DNA of 64,000 nt from the NCBI GenBank assembly GCA_009869945.1, contig WIXG01000114.1:62001-126000 (forward strand), given 5' to 3'. This DNA is from Mesaphorura yosii (taxonomy: Eukaryota > Arthropoda > Collembola > Poduromorpha > Tullbergiidae). Both the position numbers and the translations under genes were made by a program. Each line of letters opens with the position of its first letter. The first letter of the stretch is position 1. The notes beneath the pieces were generated by a model, which made no database searches, was not told the DNA's origin, and saw only the letters and a program-made list of their open reading frames with translations. This document shows positions 13,506-24,103 of this stretch, piece by piece.

Positions 13506-16500
13506 CGTATTATTAGTGCTCGACTGAACTAATGCATCTTAATTAAAACATCAGACAGAATTCGAGATATGTGAGGCTGCGCGTCACTCTTTCGTCAGAT
13601 TCACATTTTTCGGCAGAAGAAAAGCAGCCGCCAGTCTCGCGGTTCACAAGTGTAACATGTTGCCCGGTTGCTTCTCTCACACTTCACCGTTCACTCACGT
13701 ACAACCTGTGACGACGAATGTCAGGAGTTAATTATCTCGTACGCATAAATTGAATAATTACGATGTATTAGCTTGGGGCAACAGATTCTTTCGTTTTGGT
13801 AATTTAGAAAGGATTAAATTTCATCGTCCGCTTGTCTGAATTTATTTTATTGCACTCCGCTGCTTCCTTTCACAGAGAGGCTCGGAATTTATGAGACAAC
13901 TTGTTTCTGGTTTACAACTCACGACGGATCACGCTTGTGCTTTGTCTGATCTGAGTAATGTGCACTGCATCAAATCTTGAATCTTGAGTATAATGAAATG
14001 GTGACCATAAAGTGTGCCCAACGAATTCTGATTAGAACATCAACGTAACGCTAAGCTATCACTGCTATCGTCTTGCTGCTATAAAACACGGCAGTTGAGT
14101 TGCACGTCGGCGACAGAATCAAGGACGAGAGATTTATTTATCGTATCGTGAACACAAATGATTTCAATGCACGACGAAAGAAATACAAAACTGCTCTCAA
14201 CCCTTCACGAAAGAAAGGCAGAGTCAGAGTGTCAAGTCAGTAGTGTCTCTTTGCCTGTGGAGAAATCTTCCCGTGATGTGGATCTCAGGCTCTTCCCCGC
14301 TGTGTTGTCCAACTCGTACCCAAAACACAACTGCCAAAAGTCTCTCCTGTGCCTGTCTCTTTTTTCATCTCTTTCTCACTGACGACGGCTGCGACTACGG
14401 CCACGCACTGCTTGGACAGGACTCGGTCGCCGTTCTCGCGTTAAGGATGAATCTCCCTGGATACCTCCTGTTCAAAAGTGGCATTCCAACGCATAGACGG
14501 CGTCTCGAACCACCATGTACAAGATCCACAGTGATCTCAGCCTCGGTGAAGTGATTCTTGTTAATATTTACCAGCAATAATGGTACAGGTTTTACGAACA
14601 ACCACCAAAATGCGGTCGTGTGATGGGAATGAGGAACCACTTGAGCCGAGCAACGGCAACAAAGGCTTATTATCGGTATAAAATGTATGTTATTATGATG
14701 CAATAGGAGGTTTGTTATTGTTGGTGTGTGTAGAAACACAAAACACGTTTTCAAAGTTAAGTGACTGCCGAGATGAAGTTCTCTCTTATTATTATGATTC
14801 AAAGTCCACCACACGAGCAAGTAACACTTTTAGTTCACCACCTAGGATAACCCCGAAGGAAAAGAATGAGACATGCAAGCCAACCTTCACGACTCGGAAT
14901 TAAGAAAAGAAGTGTTTCCTCGTACGGGATCACAAAACTGAGAAGTTTGAGCTTTCCAACTTTGGGGCTTAAGCTACATGCAGCATGAAAGAACTTTCGA
15001 GTTTGGGCTTTGGCTTTTGTATCGAAAGAAACATGGAAATGGGAAAACACGCACCACACTAAATACAAATACACACAGTAAATATTACCTTTGTATTGAG
15101 TTATGTATTGTGTGCCGTATATTTGATGAATGATTCATGCCACAATAGAAATAGAAGCACGTAATAATCAGATGCATATGAGCATATGGCAAAATGAGTA
15201 CAATTACAGGCTGGGTTGGCTCAGTCTCGAGCCCGGTCTTCAATTGCGTGAACCGAATTGTTTGGTCGGGCATTTCATACGCAGACTGATGTAAACGGAG
15301 CCACGACAGACCACAGAAACATTTTAATAAACTAAACTTCCCGTTTCGCACGTGCGCTGCAGTTCGCATGAATAAATGAGCTAATAATTTATTACTGAGA
15401 CTTCTAATTGCATACTAGCATAACGATGTATGCACGATCAATTGAAATAACAAAATAAGGCAATGTCTCCTTTGTCAATGGAATGACGAATGGAAAGGGA
15501 ATCTCCGGCTCAGCTCATCAGCACATGTGCTGTCTTGAACTGGCTTTTACAAATGCCTTCATGATTCCGCTTTCCGGATTTTACAATGAACTAAATAAGC
15601 TGATATGAAATGTTTCTGGGTTCTCAAGTCTACTTCCGATTTCAATTTCTAAACCGATATGAATTCTCTTCTGCATTTTCCATTGCCTTCGCCAAGATGA
15701 AGAATTTCGTATTCGACGATACACTCTTGACCATCCTACCTTGATGTTAAGATCCATATATTCGTTTCATTTCAGGCTTTCAAGCTTCCAACTTTACTTG
15801 AATTGTCACGGTCTCTCTCTCGCATCATGAATTTTTATTGTGCAGTTCATGATCCAAGTCCAAGCAAAGGAGATGTTGCCCGATGAATAATTCTGTCAGT
15901 GCTCGCTGCGATGGTGCGTGGCATGAAGTCTGCCCCATCCGTACCCAAATCATGAACTCTCGCAAGTGCTTATGTTGTGCAACGGCAGCACGACTAATGA
16001 AACGACGAGATGAAAAGTCATGCTGATGAGAGTGCCACTGTTACTGATTGATGTTTGTTCGCAGAGACCCAGAGACGATGACTGAACACTGAATGCTTTT
16101 AAAACCGCCTTGAATGGCATTGCTTCGCTATTCAAGTTGACAGACGCTCGAGTCGATTCTGGAATTCTTGGACGTGAGTGCACGAGCTCAAGGCAGATCT
16201 CCCTTATGAAATTCTGTGCCTGACTCTCTTCTAGCTGTGGGCTTCGACACTTCAAAGCAATACTGAGAAATCTCATCCGATGCAATTTATTCAAAGTGCA
16301 TTGTAAATGACTCAGTTTAAAATGAACAGGATGGAGCTAGTAGTATTAAACTCTGAAAGCCAGGCTGCATGCAGTTTAAATTCTTTCCGTGCTCGTATCG
16401 CATTGATTAACAAATAATTCCAATTTTATGTGTCAGAGACCAAAATTCAATTTACATGATGACAACTTTCACTCCGCAGCGCAGCAACGTAAGATAAATA

Positions 16501-17162
16501 AACACAGCCCATTCGCCGTGAAATCAATTTCTATTTTGCACTGGTGCAGTGGATTCTTGACACTTTGCCAAGTGTCAACGAAAATATTCTCACAGGACTG
16601 CTACATGGAAGGGGATGCGCGGCCGCGTAGCTGGTGACACTGTTATTCGACTGTCAAAATAGGGAACGATGTGGAGTATTAGGCCGACCTGCTCGCCTAG
16701 TCCGTGTATTGTTTTTCTAGCACACTTTTGGTCGTTTTCATCGGATGAAATTGAGATTCCTGCATAAAATAAACCGTGAAGAGTCAATTGCGTGTTACGT
16801 GATATTTGATTGGACGTGGCTGCGGTTGTATAACTTTAAAATGCTGCGATTATTGGAGCAAGATTTTCGTCCATTATGCATTACGCAGTCTCTCAATTGG
16901 CCGTCTCAATTACTGTCAACCCATGAAACCTGTTTTCGCTCAAAGTAATATGTATTAACTTTCTATTTCAATGCGTCAACTGACAGACGCGTTGTGACAA
17001 GTGAAATATGTACAACAGGTGGAAAGAAACTGCGGTAATTGCACCAGTAAGTGTGAATCACCAAGCACGCAACGCTGTCGAGCAAGAATGTTACGAGTCA
17101 AGTCGTCTGGGCACGAGATTACGGCTTGGGATTGAAATTACTTCATAACTAACTTGGGAACA
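13506..17162. other. Intergenic region between collagen exon 1 and the first cuticle-like gene
   Basis: It contains the promoter and 5' UTR of the collagen gene (minus strand, upstream of 13505), but I cannot place a start site. No open frame here has coding character. The longest (141 codons, minus, 14395-14820) has no domain and no splice context. Confidence 0.4.
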
Positions 17163-17168
17163 TTTATT
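17163..17168 (-). terminator. Poly(A) signal of the first cuticle-like gene
   Basis: AATAAA on the minus strand, about 60 bases downstream of the TAA stop at 17227-17229. It is the first such hexamer after the stop. Confidence 0.5.
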
Positions 17169-17226
17169 CAATCACTTATGCACACATAAAAACAACAATC
17201 ATACTTTAACTAGCAATCTGAATACT

Positions 17227-18478
17227 TTAATAACCGCCCTTCGATGTGACTGTGACAGCTGGAGCTGCGTATGAGTGTTGGGACACTACTGCTGGTGGGC
17301 CATAGGCCGATGGTGGGGGACCGTAAGCTGCTGCTGGTGCTGCATGTGCATATGCTGCCACTGGAGCAGCTGAATACCCGAAGGCTCCGAGTCCAGACAG
17401 TCCGGAGTAACCGAATCCACCAAGACCAATGGCTTGCCCAGCGTAGGCAGCGACTGGGGCAGCTGCAACTGGCGCAACACCAACACCGACTCCCTGAGAC
17501 ACTGCTGGTCCAGCTAAAATTACGAGAGCAAGAAGATTGTGAACAGTGAAATGCAATAATGAAGACCATTACTTTAAATAGTTTGACGTACCGTATGTGA
17601 CTGGGCCATTCACACCGACTGTTGGATTGGCGTAAGAGCTGTATTGAGTGTTGTATTGAACTGGAGCGAATCTTGGTGCTCCATGAGCGTGTTGAGTGTA
17701 TCCTATAAAAAGATTACGCGTTAGGTACAAACTTGACGATTCATTGGCGAATAAAAATTGTTGAAACGTTCTTTACCTTCAACGCGTCCAACAGACAAAG
17801 CCGGCTCGGAGTGAGTGTTGTAGGTGGTGGTCTGTCAAATTAAAATTCAGCTCGAGGTCAAGCTAGCCGAGTGAGAGAATGTGAACGATCTTGTCCTGAA
17901 CCGAGTAAAGCTGTATGTACCTTTGTGACGACTGGCGTAATCGTCTTGGTCACACCGACTGTCTCAACATTTCTGATGGCAGCAGCTGGAATTTGGTTGC
18001 TGTATCCGTGTGGTGCGCTGGCCTTCACGGCTTCACCAACTGCAACAGGGGCAGCGTGAGCGTGCCCGGCATATCCTACGTGCCCATGCCCAGCGTATCC
18101 TGCGTAGCCAACTGGGGCGGCGAAAGCCGGGACACCAGCATATCCCAAGCCGGAGTACCCGAAAGCTGGTCCAGCAAGGCCAGCGTAGCCCAATCCGGCA
18201 TATCCGACTGGAGCTGCGGCGTATCCAGCGTATCCCGCTGGAGCGTGAGCATAACCCACGGATTTGGCCACCACTGGAGCGGGCGCGTACGCGTATCCGG
18301 ATGCAACTCCACGCTTCTCCTTTTTGTCATCATGACCGGCGGCAACTGCATCATCAAATCACAAATAGAATCTTTGACTTGTCCTTGCATTGCATTGCAG
18401 CATCGTTGATTCAAATACAGCATTGCAAGTGTATTTACCTAAAGCAATGACTGCAGCAAAAACGATGAATGACTTCAT
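17227..18478 (-). CDS. Secreted Ala/Gly/Tyr-rich cuticle-type protein (paralogue 1)
   Basis: Five minus-strand exons join in frame: 18478-18439, 18345-17921, 17831-17777, 17702-17592 and 17513-17227. They give about 305 residues. Exon 1 is a signal peptide (MKSFIVFAAVIALG). Next comes a KKEKR stretch, then a GYAG/APVGYAG repeat block. The following core runs KASAPHGY, PAAAI, VTKTITPVVTK, THSEPALSVGRVEGYTQ, APVQYNTQY, NPTVGVNGPVTYAGPAVSQGV. A second Ala/Pro/Gly/Tyr-rich block ends in SKGGY. Introns 1, 3 and 4 are phase 1 and intron 2 is phase 0. AAPV and GYAG repeats are typical of arthropod cuticular and matrix proteins, but I see no Rebers-Riddiford chitin-binding motif. The role in cuticle is inferred from composition, secretion and family style. 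The gene is paired with a paralogue at 21158-22322 in the same orientation. Confidence 0.85.
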
Positions 18479-18603
18479 GTTGCTGGATAAGGTTTCTTCG
18501 AATTATATTCTGTTAAAATATAATCAAGAAATTCAATCACACACACAACTCAGGCACACACACAAGCACACGAAAGTATCCCACAACCTCGGAGGACAGA
18601 GAA

Positions 18604-18643
18604 GAACTGATTAAAGATGAACGCCGTAATTACCGTTTAAATA
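18604..18643 (-). promoter_or_regulatory. Candidate core promoter of paralogue 1 (TATA-like box and initiator)
   Basis: On the minus strand a TATTTAAA box (18643-18636) lies about 35 bases upstream of the A of TCAGT (18610-18606), the arthropod initiator consensus. A start there gives a 5' UTR of about 130 bases, which includes a CA-rich stretch. This is based on motifs and spacing only. Confidence 0.4.
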
Positions 18644-21016
18644 GGTAAAATTTGGACTGCATGCAAAAAACAAGAAGCTTACGTCAACCGTCCACCGTTC
18701 ACACTCGTGTGGTAAACAAAGCATCAGCGATGTGCAAAAACTTTCACATTTTATTGTGCGGGAAGTGATGCCAAGTGTTTTCGAACATTGAGAGCGATTC
18801 TTTGACTCTATGCACAGCATTTTAGTAAAAGTAACCTTTACATTAATATAATTAATGTCAAATTGTTTTTGTTGAGCGAAAAGAGAATCTGGCGATGGCT
18901 ACTGCAAAGAAAGAGACAACAGGCATATCCAACACGGTGCAACGTAACGCGACGCAGTGAACAATGAACTCGAACCAATAATACGATAAGACGTGCCACG
19001 GCAGAGATTGATAATTTACATGCATGTTTACTTAATCGATAACTCGTTCTGAGTTCACCGTTGATCCGATTGCAATTGCGTGTGCGTTGGGCAGCGTAAT
19101 GTATGGCAAGTGCACTGCCAAGCACGTGTCTTGAAGGTGAAAAGTGTTGAATAGGATCAGGAAGTGCGGTGCCTCCGTTAGACATTCTCAAGTTCTTAGT
19201 AAGATTGTATACGGGGATCCCTAAATGTTAGAAAGATACAAATTATAATTGGCAAAGTATATTAATGAGGTAGAAACTTTGTAAGGCAATAAGTCTTGTT
19301 ATCAGTTCTGGGTTGGCTGGTGTTTTCGTATGATTCATTGGATCAGAGGTCAATTCGATTTCATTTTCTTTCTATTGATGTATGCGCAGGAGGAAGTTTT
19401 ACGAATTCAGATCACTTTTTGCAGAAATGAAGGAGCGTTGGGTTTGATGATAAGGGCTAAATGAGAAATGTGCAGAGAAGTGCAACGCCACCATTTCCTT
19501 CCTTTCTTAACCTACCGTATGTTACAATCAGAGCATTCCGTATTCATAAAATTCAATTAAATCTGTCCAACTCATAATTCTACCGACTTTCCACGTACGT
19601 TTCGTCCACAATTACATCATACCAGCAGAAGAAATTATATAATCATTGAACTGACACACTGGCGATAATAAAACAGGCAATTTGTATTCATCACAGCGGA
19701 GAAGACAATCGCATGTCAGTCCGTCAGTAAAAGACTTTCATGCATCATTATCGCGTCCGTGTAAAACAGTGCATTGTAATTATAAAGAAGTCCGGAGCTC
19801 TGTTGATGAACGTGAGCTAATTTTTAAACGGTTTCATTATTTAGTGAAAAGAAATGTGACTTGCTGCACTTTTTTTGCTTTACTTTTGAAGAGTTTCACC
19901 CACAAAAAGCGAAGAAGATTGACGAGTAGTTATTATATCACAGTTAATGGAAATTCCGTTTAATTAATCAAGCCTCTTAAAGGTTCGAGCGTGCAAGTGC
20001 AGCAGAACTCACAGCTCGCGTGCAGTATGATATAATAATGCAACGGCAGTAATCAGAAGTGCATCTGGCTAATGTGATTACAGGTTTCCTTTGCCGTCAT
20101 TATTGTTGTTACACCCTCAAACGCTAAGAAGGCGATTATTGGCATATTACGTGGTCATGTAATTTCTTTTTTACGACTTTCCATTTTGCTAGCAGTGTTT
20201 TCTGTCACAAATATCAGATTATGTCTCAGATGTCTGCTGCCTGTTATGATTTGAAGATCTTTCTGAACCCAAATGAGTCTTCGCAGATGTGAACAGTTGC
20301 GCTTTCGTTTTCATGCATTTAACTGCAACGCAACGAAGTACAATTAACTTGCCGCTTTCGTCATAAACTTTGTGCGACCAACTGGCAGTAAACAATTTGT
20401 CCGCGAAGTTACTTGTTGACATGCGGGACCGCTTTTCCGGAACCGAGTGGCAGGGTAGAAACTACATTGAACCCAAGCCTGCAGACACCATTCTTGAGGC
20501 GCGATTCGCATTGCAGGCTTTTTGGTGGTTAACAGTTAATCGAACTGGATCCACACGAATCTTGATGAGCAGAAGGCAAATGGACAAGGGCACAGGGTAT
20601 TTTCCGAAAAGGCTTCCACGTTCATGGATACACACGGAGAAAGGGTCGAACATTTTGTATGGTTTATCCTTTTGCGTGATCACTTGATCACGTATCGTTT
20701 AGCTCAAAGCATTGCTTTAGCCATCTACTCGCGAAGTTGTGAAGTAAGGCTACAATGTTGTTCACTGGTTCTACGCCAGATAATAAACCCAACCGCTTAA
20801 ACATCCAAATTTGCCTTTTTAGGAGACAACAATTTATTCCAACTGGGAAAATCCTCGACACAACGTCTACATCCGCCAATTCACCCTATGTATTGTGGTT
20901 GATTTAAGAATGATATTTTTTGACATTGAACGGAGTTAGATCGGGAAGCTGTTGGGTTGTAAAGAGTTCTTTCAGTTTGGGACGTCATACCTGCGAAATT
21001 CGCATCTTCTCAAGTG
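18644..21016. other. Intergenic region between the two cuticle-like paralogues
   Basis: About 2.4 kb of AT-rich DNA. No open frame resembles either neighbour, and I saw no third copy or recognisable remnant of the family. Confidence 0.45.
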
Positions 21017-21022
21017 TTTATT
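21017..21022 (-). terminator. Poly(A) signal of paralogue 2
   Basis: AATAAA on the minus strand about 135 bases downstream of the TGA stop of the gene at 21158-22322. Confidence 0.45.
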
Positions 21023-21157
21023 ATTGTAATTCAGCAATGCAATGTGAAATTTTAAATGCAACATGGACCAGGAGAAAACTATTCTGCGTGATTCTTCATG
21101 AAGATCATTGTCATTGTCCAGAGAAGTATCGCCACATCGCCAATTTCGAGCTGGGCT

Positions 21158-22322
21158 TCACTTCTTGAATCCAAGCGTATGAGCATACGTATTGAAATCT
21201 GTGTGGGCAATCACTGCTGGAGCTCCAGCGTATTCATGACCGTGCCCGTTCCCGTGACTAGCAAATGGTGAGCCGTACGCATGACCGTAGCCAGCAATCA
21301 GTGTGGCAGGAACTAGACAACACGAAGAAAATGGGTTAAGACTAGCTCTTTTTTCATAAAATGGTTGTAAGGTGTAAAACAACCTGCCGCTGCGTAATGA
21401 TTTGCGTGTCCTTGGTGTCCGTGCCCGGCAAAGGCAACGGGAGCAGCGGCGTGATGTTGGTGTGTGTTGTATGAGTGTCCGTGGTCAGCATAAGCCACTG
21501 GAGCAGCAACAACTGCAGGTAAAAAATCACTGATTAACTCGCGCTCTCCAATCCTCTCGTGTTAGCTCGCATCGAAGATGAGGCTCACCTGGTTGGACTC
21601 CAACTGCAACTCCCTCGGAGACCGCTGGACCGGCAAACGTCACTGGGCCATTCACTCCTGAAACCAGACGGGTTACCAAAAGTCAGTTCATTTGGAACTA
21701 TTTCTTTATCTCTGTCAAGTACTCACCGACTGTTGGATTGGAATATGTCGTGTATCGTGTGTTATATTGCACTGGTGCGTATTGCGGTGGACCATGAGCA
21801 GTCTGAGTGTATCCTGTATTGATTAAGAAGGAAATAATCAATGACACATGTGCCACAGGCCACAGCGATATCCAAGTTAATAAAATTGGAGGCTGCAACT
21901 AACCGTGGACATGCCCAACAGCAAGTGCGGGTTCCGAATGAGTCTGATGGGTTATTTGTTTCGTAATGACTGGAGTAATTGTCTTTGTCACATCCACTTG
22001 CTCGACTTGCTTGATGGCGGCAGCTGGTACTCCTTTCTGGTAGGCGTGTGGTGCAGAGGCTTTAAGGCCGTGGTATTCGCCCGGCTGCGCATAAACTGCA
22101 GCATGTCCATGCCCTTCGTGACTATGTTGGGCGTAAACTGCAGGCGCCTCATGTCCGTAGCCGTATCCATGTCCATGATACGCTGATTGTTCCACTCCGG
22201 CATAGCTGTAGCCTGGAACCAAACAGAAATTAAATTAAACTAAATGATGGATTAAAAAGGTCCTATGATGAGTCGCAAAGTGACAAACCCAGCAAAGTCG
22301 CTATTATAATAAGTTTCTCCAT
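21158..22322 (-). CDS. Secreted His/Gly/Tyr-rich cuticle-type protein (paralogue 2)
   Basis: Six minus-strand exons join in frame: 22322-22289, 22212-21904, 21813-21727, 21657-21589, 21512-21384 and 21312-21158. They give about 260 residues, and every junction is phase 1. Exon 1 carries the start of a signal peptide (MEKLIIIATLLG). A His/Gly/Tyr-rich block (HGHGYGYGHE) follows, then the core shared with the gene at 17227-18478: LKASAPHAY, VPAAAIKQVE, VTKTITPVITK, THSEPALAVGHVHGYTQ, APVQYNTRY, NPTVGVNGPVTFAGPAVSEGV. The C-terminal part is His-rich (GHGHQGHANHY) and ends LGFKK. Compared with paralogue 1, the intron after VTK is absent and the region after NPTVG is split further. The secreted structural (cuticle or matrix) role is inferred. 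The His richness could also mean metal binding. Confidence 0.85.
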
Positions 22323-22414
22323 ATGGGAAGCACAAACAGAATTTTCAATTGACTTCACAAATATGACACCAAACTGCAACTATCAAATGCGATCATGATT
22401 GTTGCCGGTTTATA

Positions 22415-22422
22415 CTTTTATA
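22415..22422 (-). promoter_or_regulatory. TATA box of paralogue 2
   Basis: TATAAAAG on the minus strand, 93 bases upstream of the ATG at 22322. The predicted start about 30 bases downstream leaves a 5' UTR of roughly 70 bases. Confidence 0.5.
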
Positions 22423-23439
22423 CGAACCAAGTGCTTCCTGTGTTAGCACATAAACGATCCATTAAAGGAACCAGATGTAGGCACAATTACAATGCGATGC
22501 TACAATTCACTCATATTGCTCCAATTCTTACAAAGAGGAGACAAAAAACGCCAACGAAATAAGAGAATTTTCATTTCCTTAAAGTCTCAACTTTTCGAAA
22601 TTTTCACTGCTAGATAAGAGAGCAATTAATCGGCTCATTGCCTGTTGCGATCATGATCAATCATCAACCAAATCAGATGCGAGCCGAGCCGGTTTATTTT
22701 CTGCGATCAATTTAATAATGGACCGGAGTTTACAAGTGCCTGACCGGCCGTGCATTGCCCACGTTCACTCGTTCATTTATATTAAGCAGATAGCAGCAGC
22801 AATTAAGGAATGAGACATCACGTTTGATCTGCTTTGCGCTGCAGCGCGACTGCAATTTCGACTTGGACTGCGCGAGATGCGAGATGTTAAAGTTAAGTGC
22901 ATGAGATTGATATGACACAAATGTCACTCAGATCTTAATTGTACGATACAAGTAAAGCGCACATAAACTGTCAGTCACATCCACAAGGTGTGTTCAGTGT
23001 TCGCTGCATGTTGCATAATCGACCGAAGATACGCATAAATTGTTCGCTACTTTGCTGCTACAGATTGCAGATTTATAACACTTCTGTTTCTGCTCCATTT
23101 TATCATCCGCTGCGCTGCTTGCTGCACTGCAAAGGCAACCGCAATTATAAAGTGTAGGCATGCATTAACTCAAATGCCCACGAATGTGACATGTTCGTAC
23201 GGGGCAAAGATAGGCGAAGTCGCTGTTTCCGAAGTGCGTAACCAAATTGTTGATAATGTGATAGCACCACGCGCGCGTGGAGAGTTATGACAGACAACAA
23301 CAATAATTATTTCGTACGTAGTAATTATGATATTAAAGGAAGAGTTTACAACCATTAAATAAACTCAACTTCAACTTACAACCGATCGGAGGTGTGAGCA
23401 AAGAACGTTGAGTGAGTCGGATGGACTTCAATTTACTCT
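22423..23439. other. Intergenic region upstream of paralogue 2
   Basis: AT-rich DNA with no coding frame I can support. Sequence with coding resemblance begins only at the transposon remnant near 23440. Confidence 0.4.
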
Positions 23440-24103
23440 TCATCTTCTGCGTGCTGGCACTTAATTAACTGGATGGCTATACCATCTACAGTATCGGAAT
23501 TAATTACCCAGACAGGACGGATTAAAATCTTTAACTTTCCGGTTTCTGTTTTGAGCTCATTAGCCAACTTCCGGACGCTGAGTGCGGGATTAATTGTCAC
23601 CTTTCTGACCAGCAGCCGTTCCTCCCGTTTCGAAAGCGTCGCTCTCCGACCACGTCCTTACAGACTTTCCACCGATCTTCATGTTTTGTATCTGGTGATG
23701 ATGTCCTGGATCTTTGGCACCCGGTACTTCTCAGCCATGTTGCGGACGCTTAACTTGCCATTTTCGTCACCAGCCCAGCTTTGCACAATGAGATCACGCA
23801 TCTCGATCGAAACTTCTTTTGTCTTCGCACCCATGTTGTTTCCTGTATCAGAACAGGTACTAATGTACTTCAGGATGTACTTCACTTAAGTAGTCGACAA
23901 CTGCAAAGTATTAATGCCTTACGGGCATCCCGGGACAGCAAGTCCAGTTAACGTTCAAGTGTGCGGATAACTTGTTCCGCCATAAATCGGGGTCACTTCA
24001 CTGGATCACTTATTTTACAGTTACAATTACATTATCCGACATAAGGCAACTGGTGAATGAAAAACAAAGTATTAAGGTGCAAACTGAGAAATTTTGGGCA
24101 CTG
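23440..24103 (-). mobile_element. Decayed Tc1-like transposon, 5' half
   Basis: On the minus strand a frame starting at 23834 (MGAKTKEVSIEMRDLIVQ) has the N-terminal helix-turn-helix pattern of Tc1 transposases. In the same frame it continues past a TGA (about 23679) and a TAA (about 23661) into a GRGRRATLSKREERLLVRKV stretch, the GRPR-type linker and second DNA-binding subdomain of this family. Recognisable sequence fades near 23500. The DDE catalytic part is absent. Upstream, CAGTGCCCAAAATTTCTC (minus strand, from 24103) looks like a Tc1-type terminal repeat end. I found no matching inverted end on the other side, so the element is truncated at its 3' side. Confidence 0.7.
23500..23834 (-). 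pseudogene. Tc1-like transposase remnant (N-terminal DNA-binding region)
   Basis: About 110 codons are recognisable. Two in-frame stop codons fall in the linker between the two helix-turn-helix units, and the catalytic domain is missing. The frame itself is kept throughout, so the visible lesions are nonsense changes plus a 3' truncation rather than frameshifts. Confidence 0.7.

Noticed and set aside
14395-14820. Minus-strand 141-codon open frame upstream of the collagen gene
   Set aside because: No domain, no splice context, and a His/Leu/Ser-rich composition as expected from chance AT-rich DNA.
17915-18409. Plus-strand open frames of 164 and 146 codons
   Set aside because: They are antisense shadows of the GYAG-repeat exon of the minus-strand cuticle-like gene; repeat-rich exons often leave the other strand open.
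23423-23470. Plus-strand hydrophobic mini-frame MDFNLLFIFCVLALN as a signal-peptide exon
   Set aside because: It stops after 15 codons without a usable donor, and it overlaps the end of the Tc1-like remnant read on the other strand.
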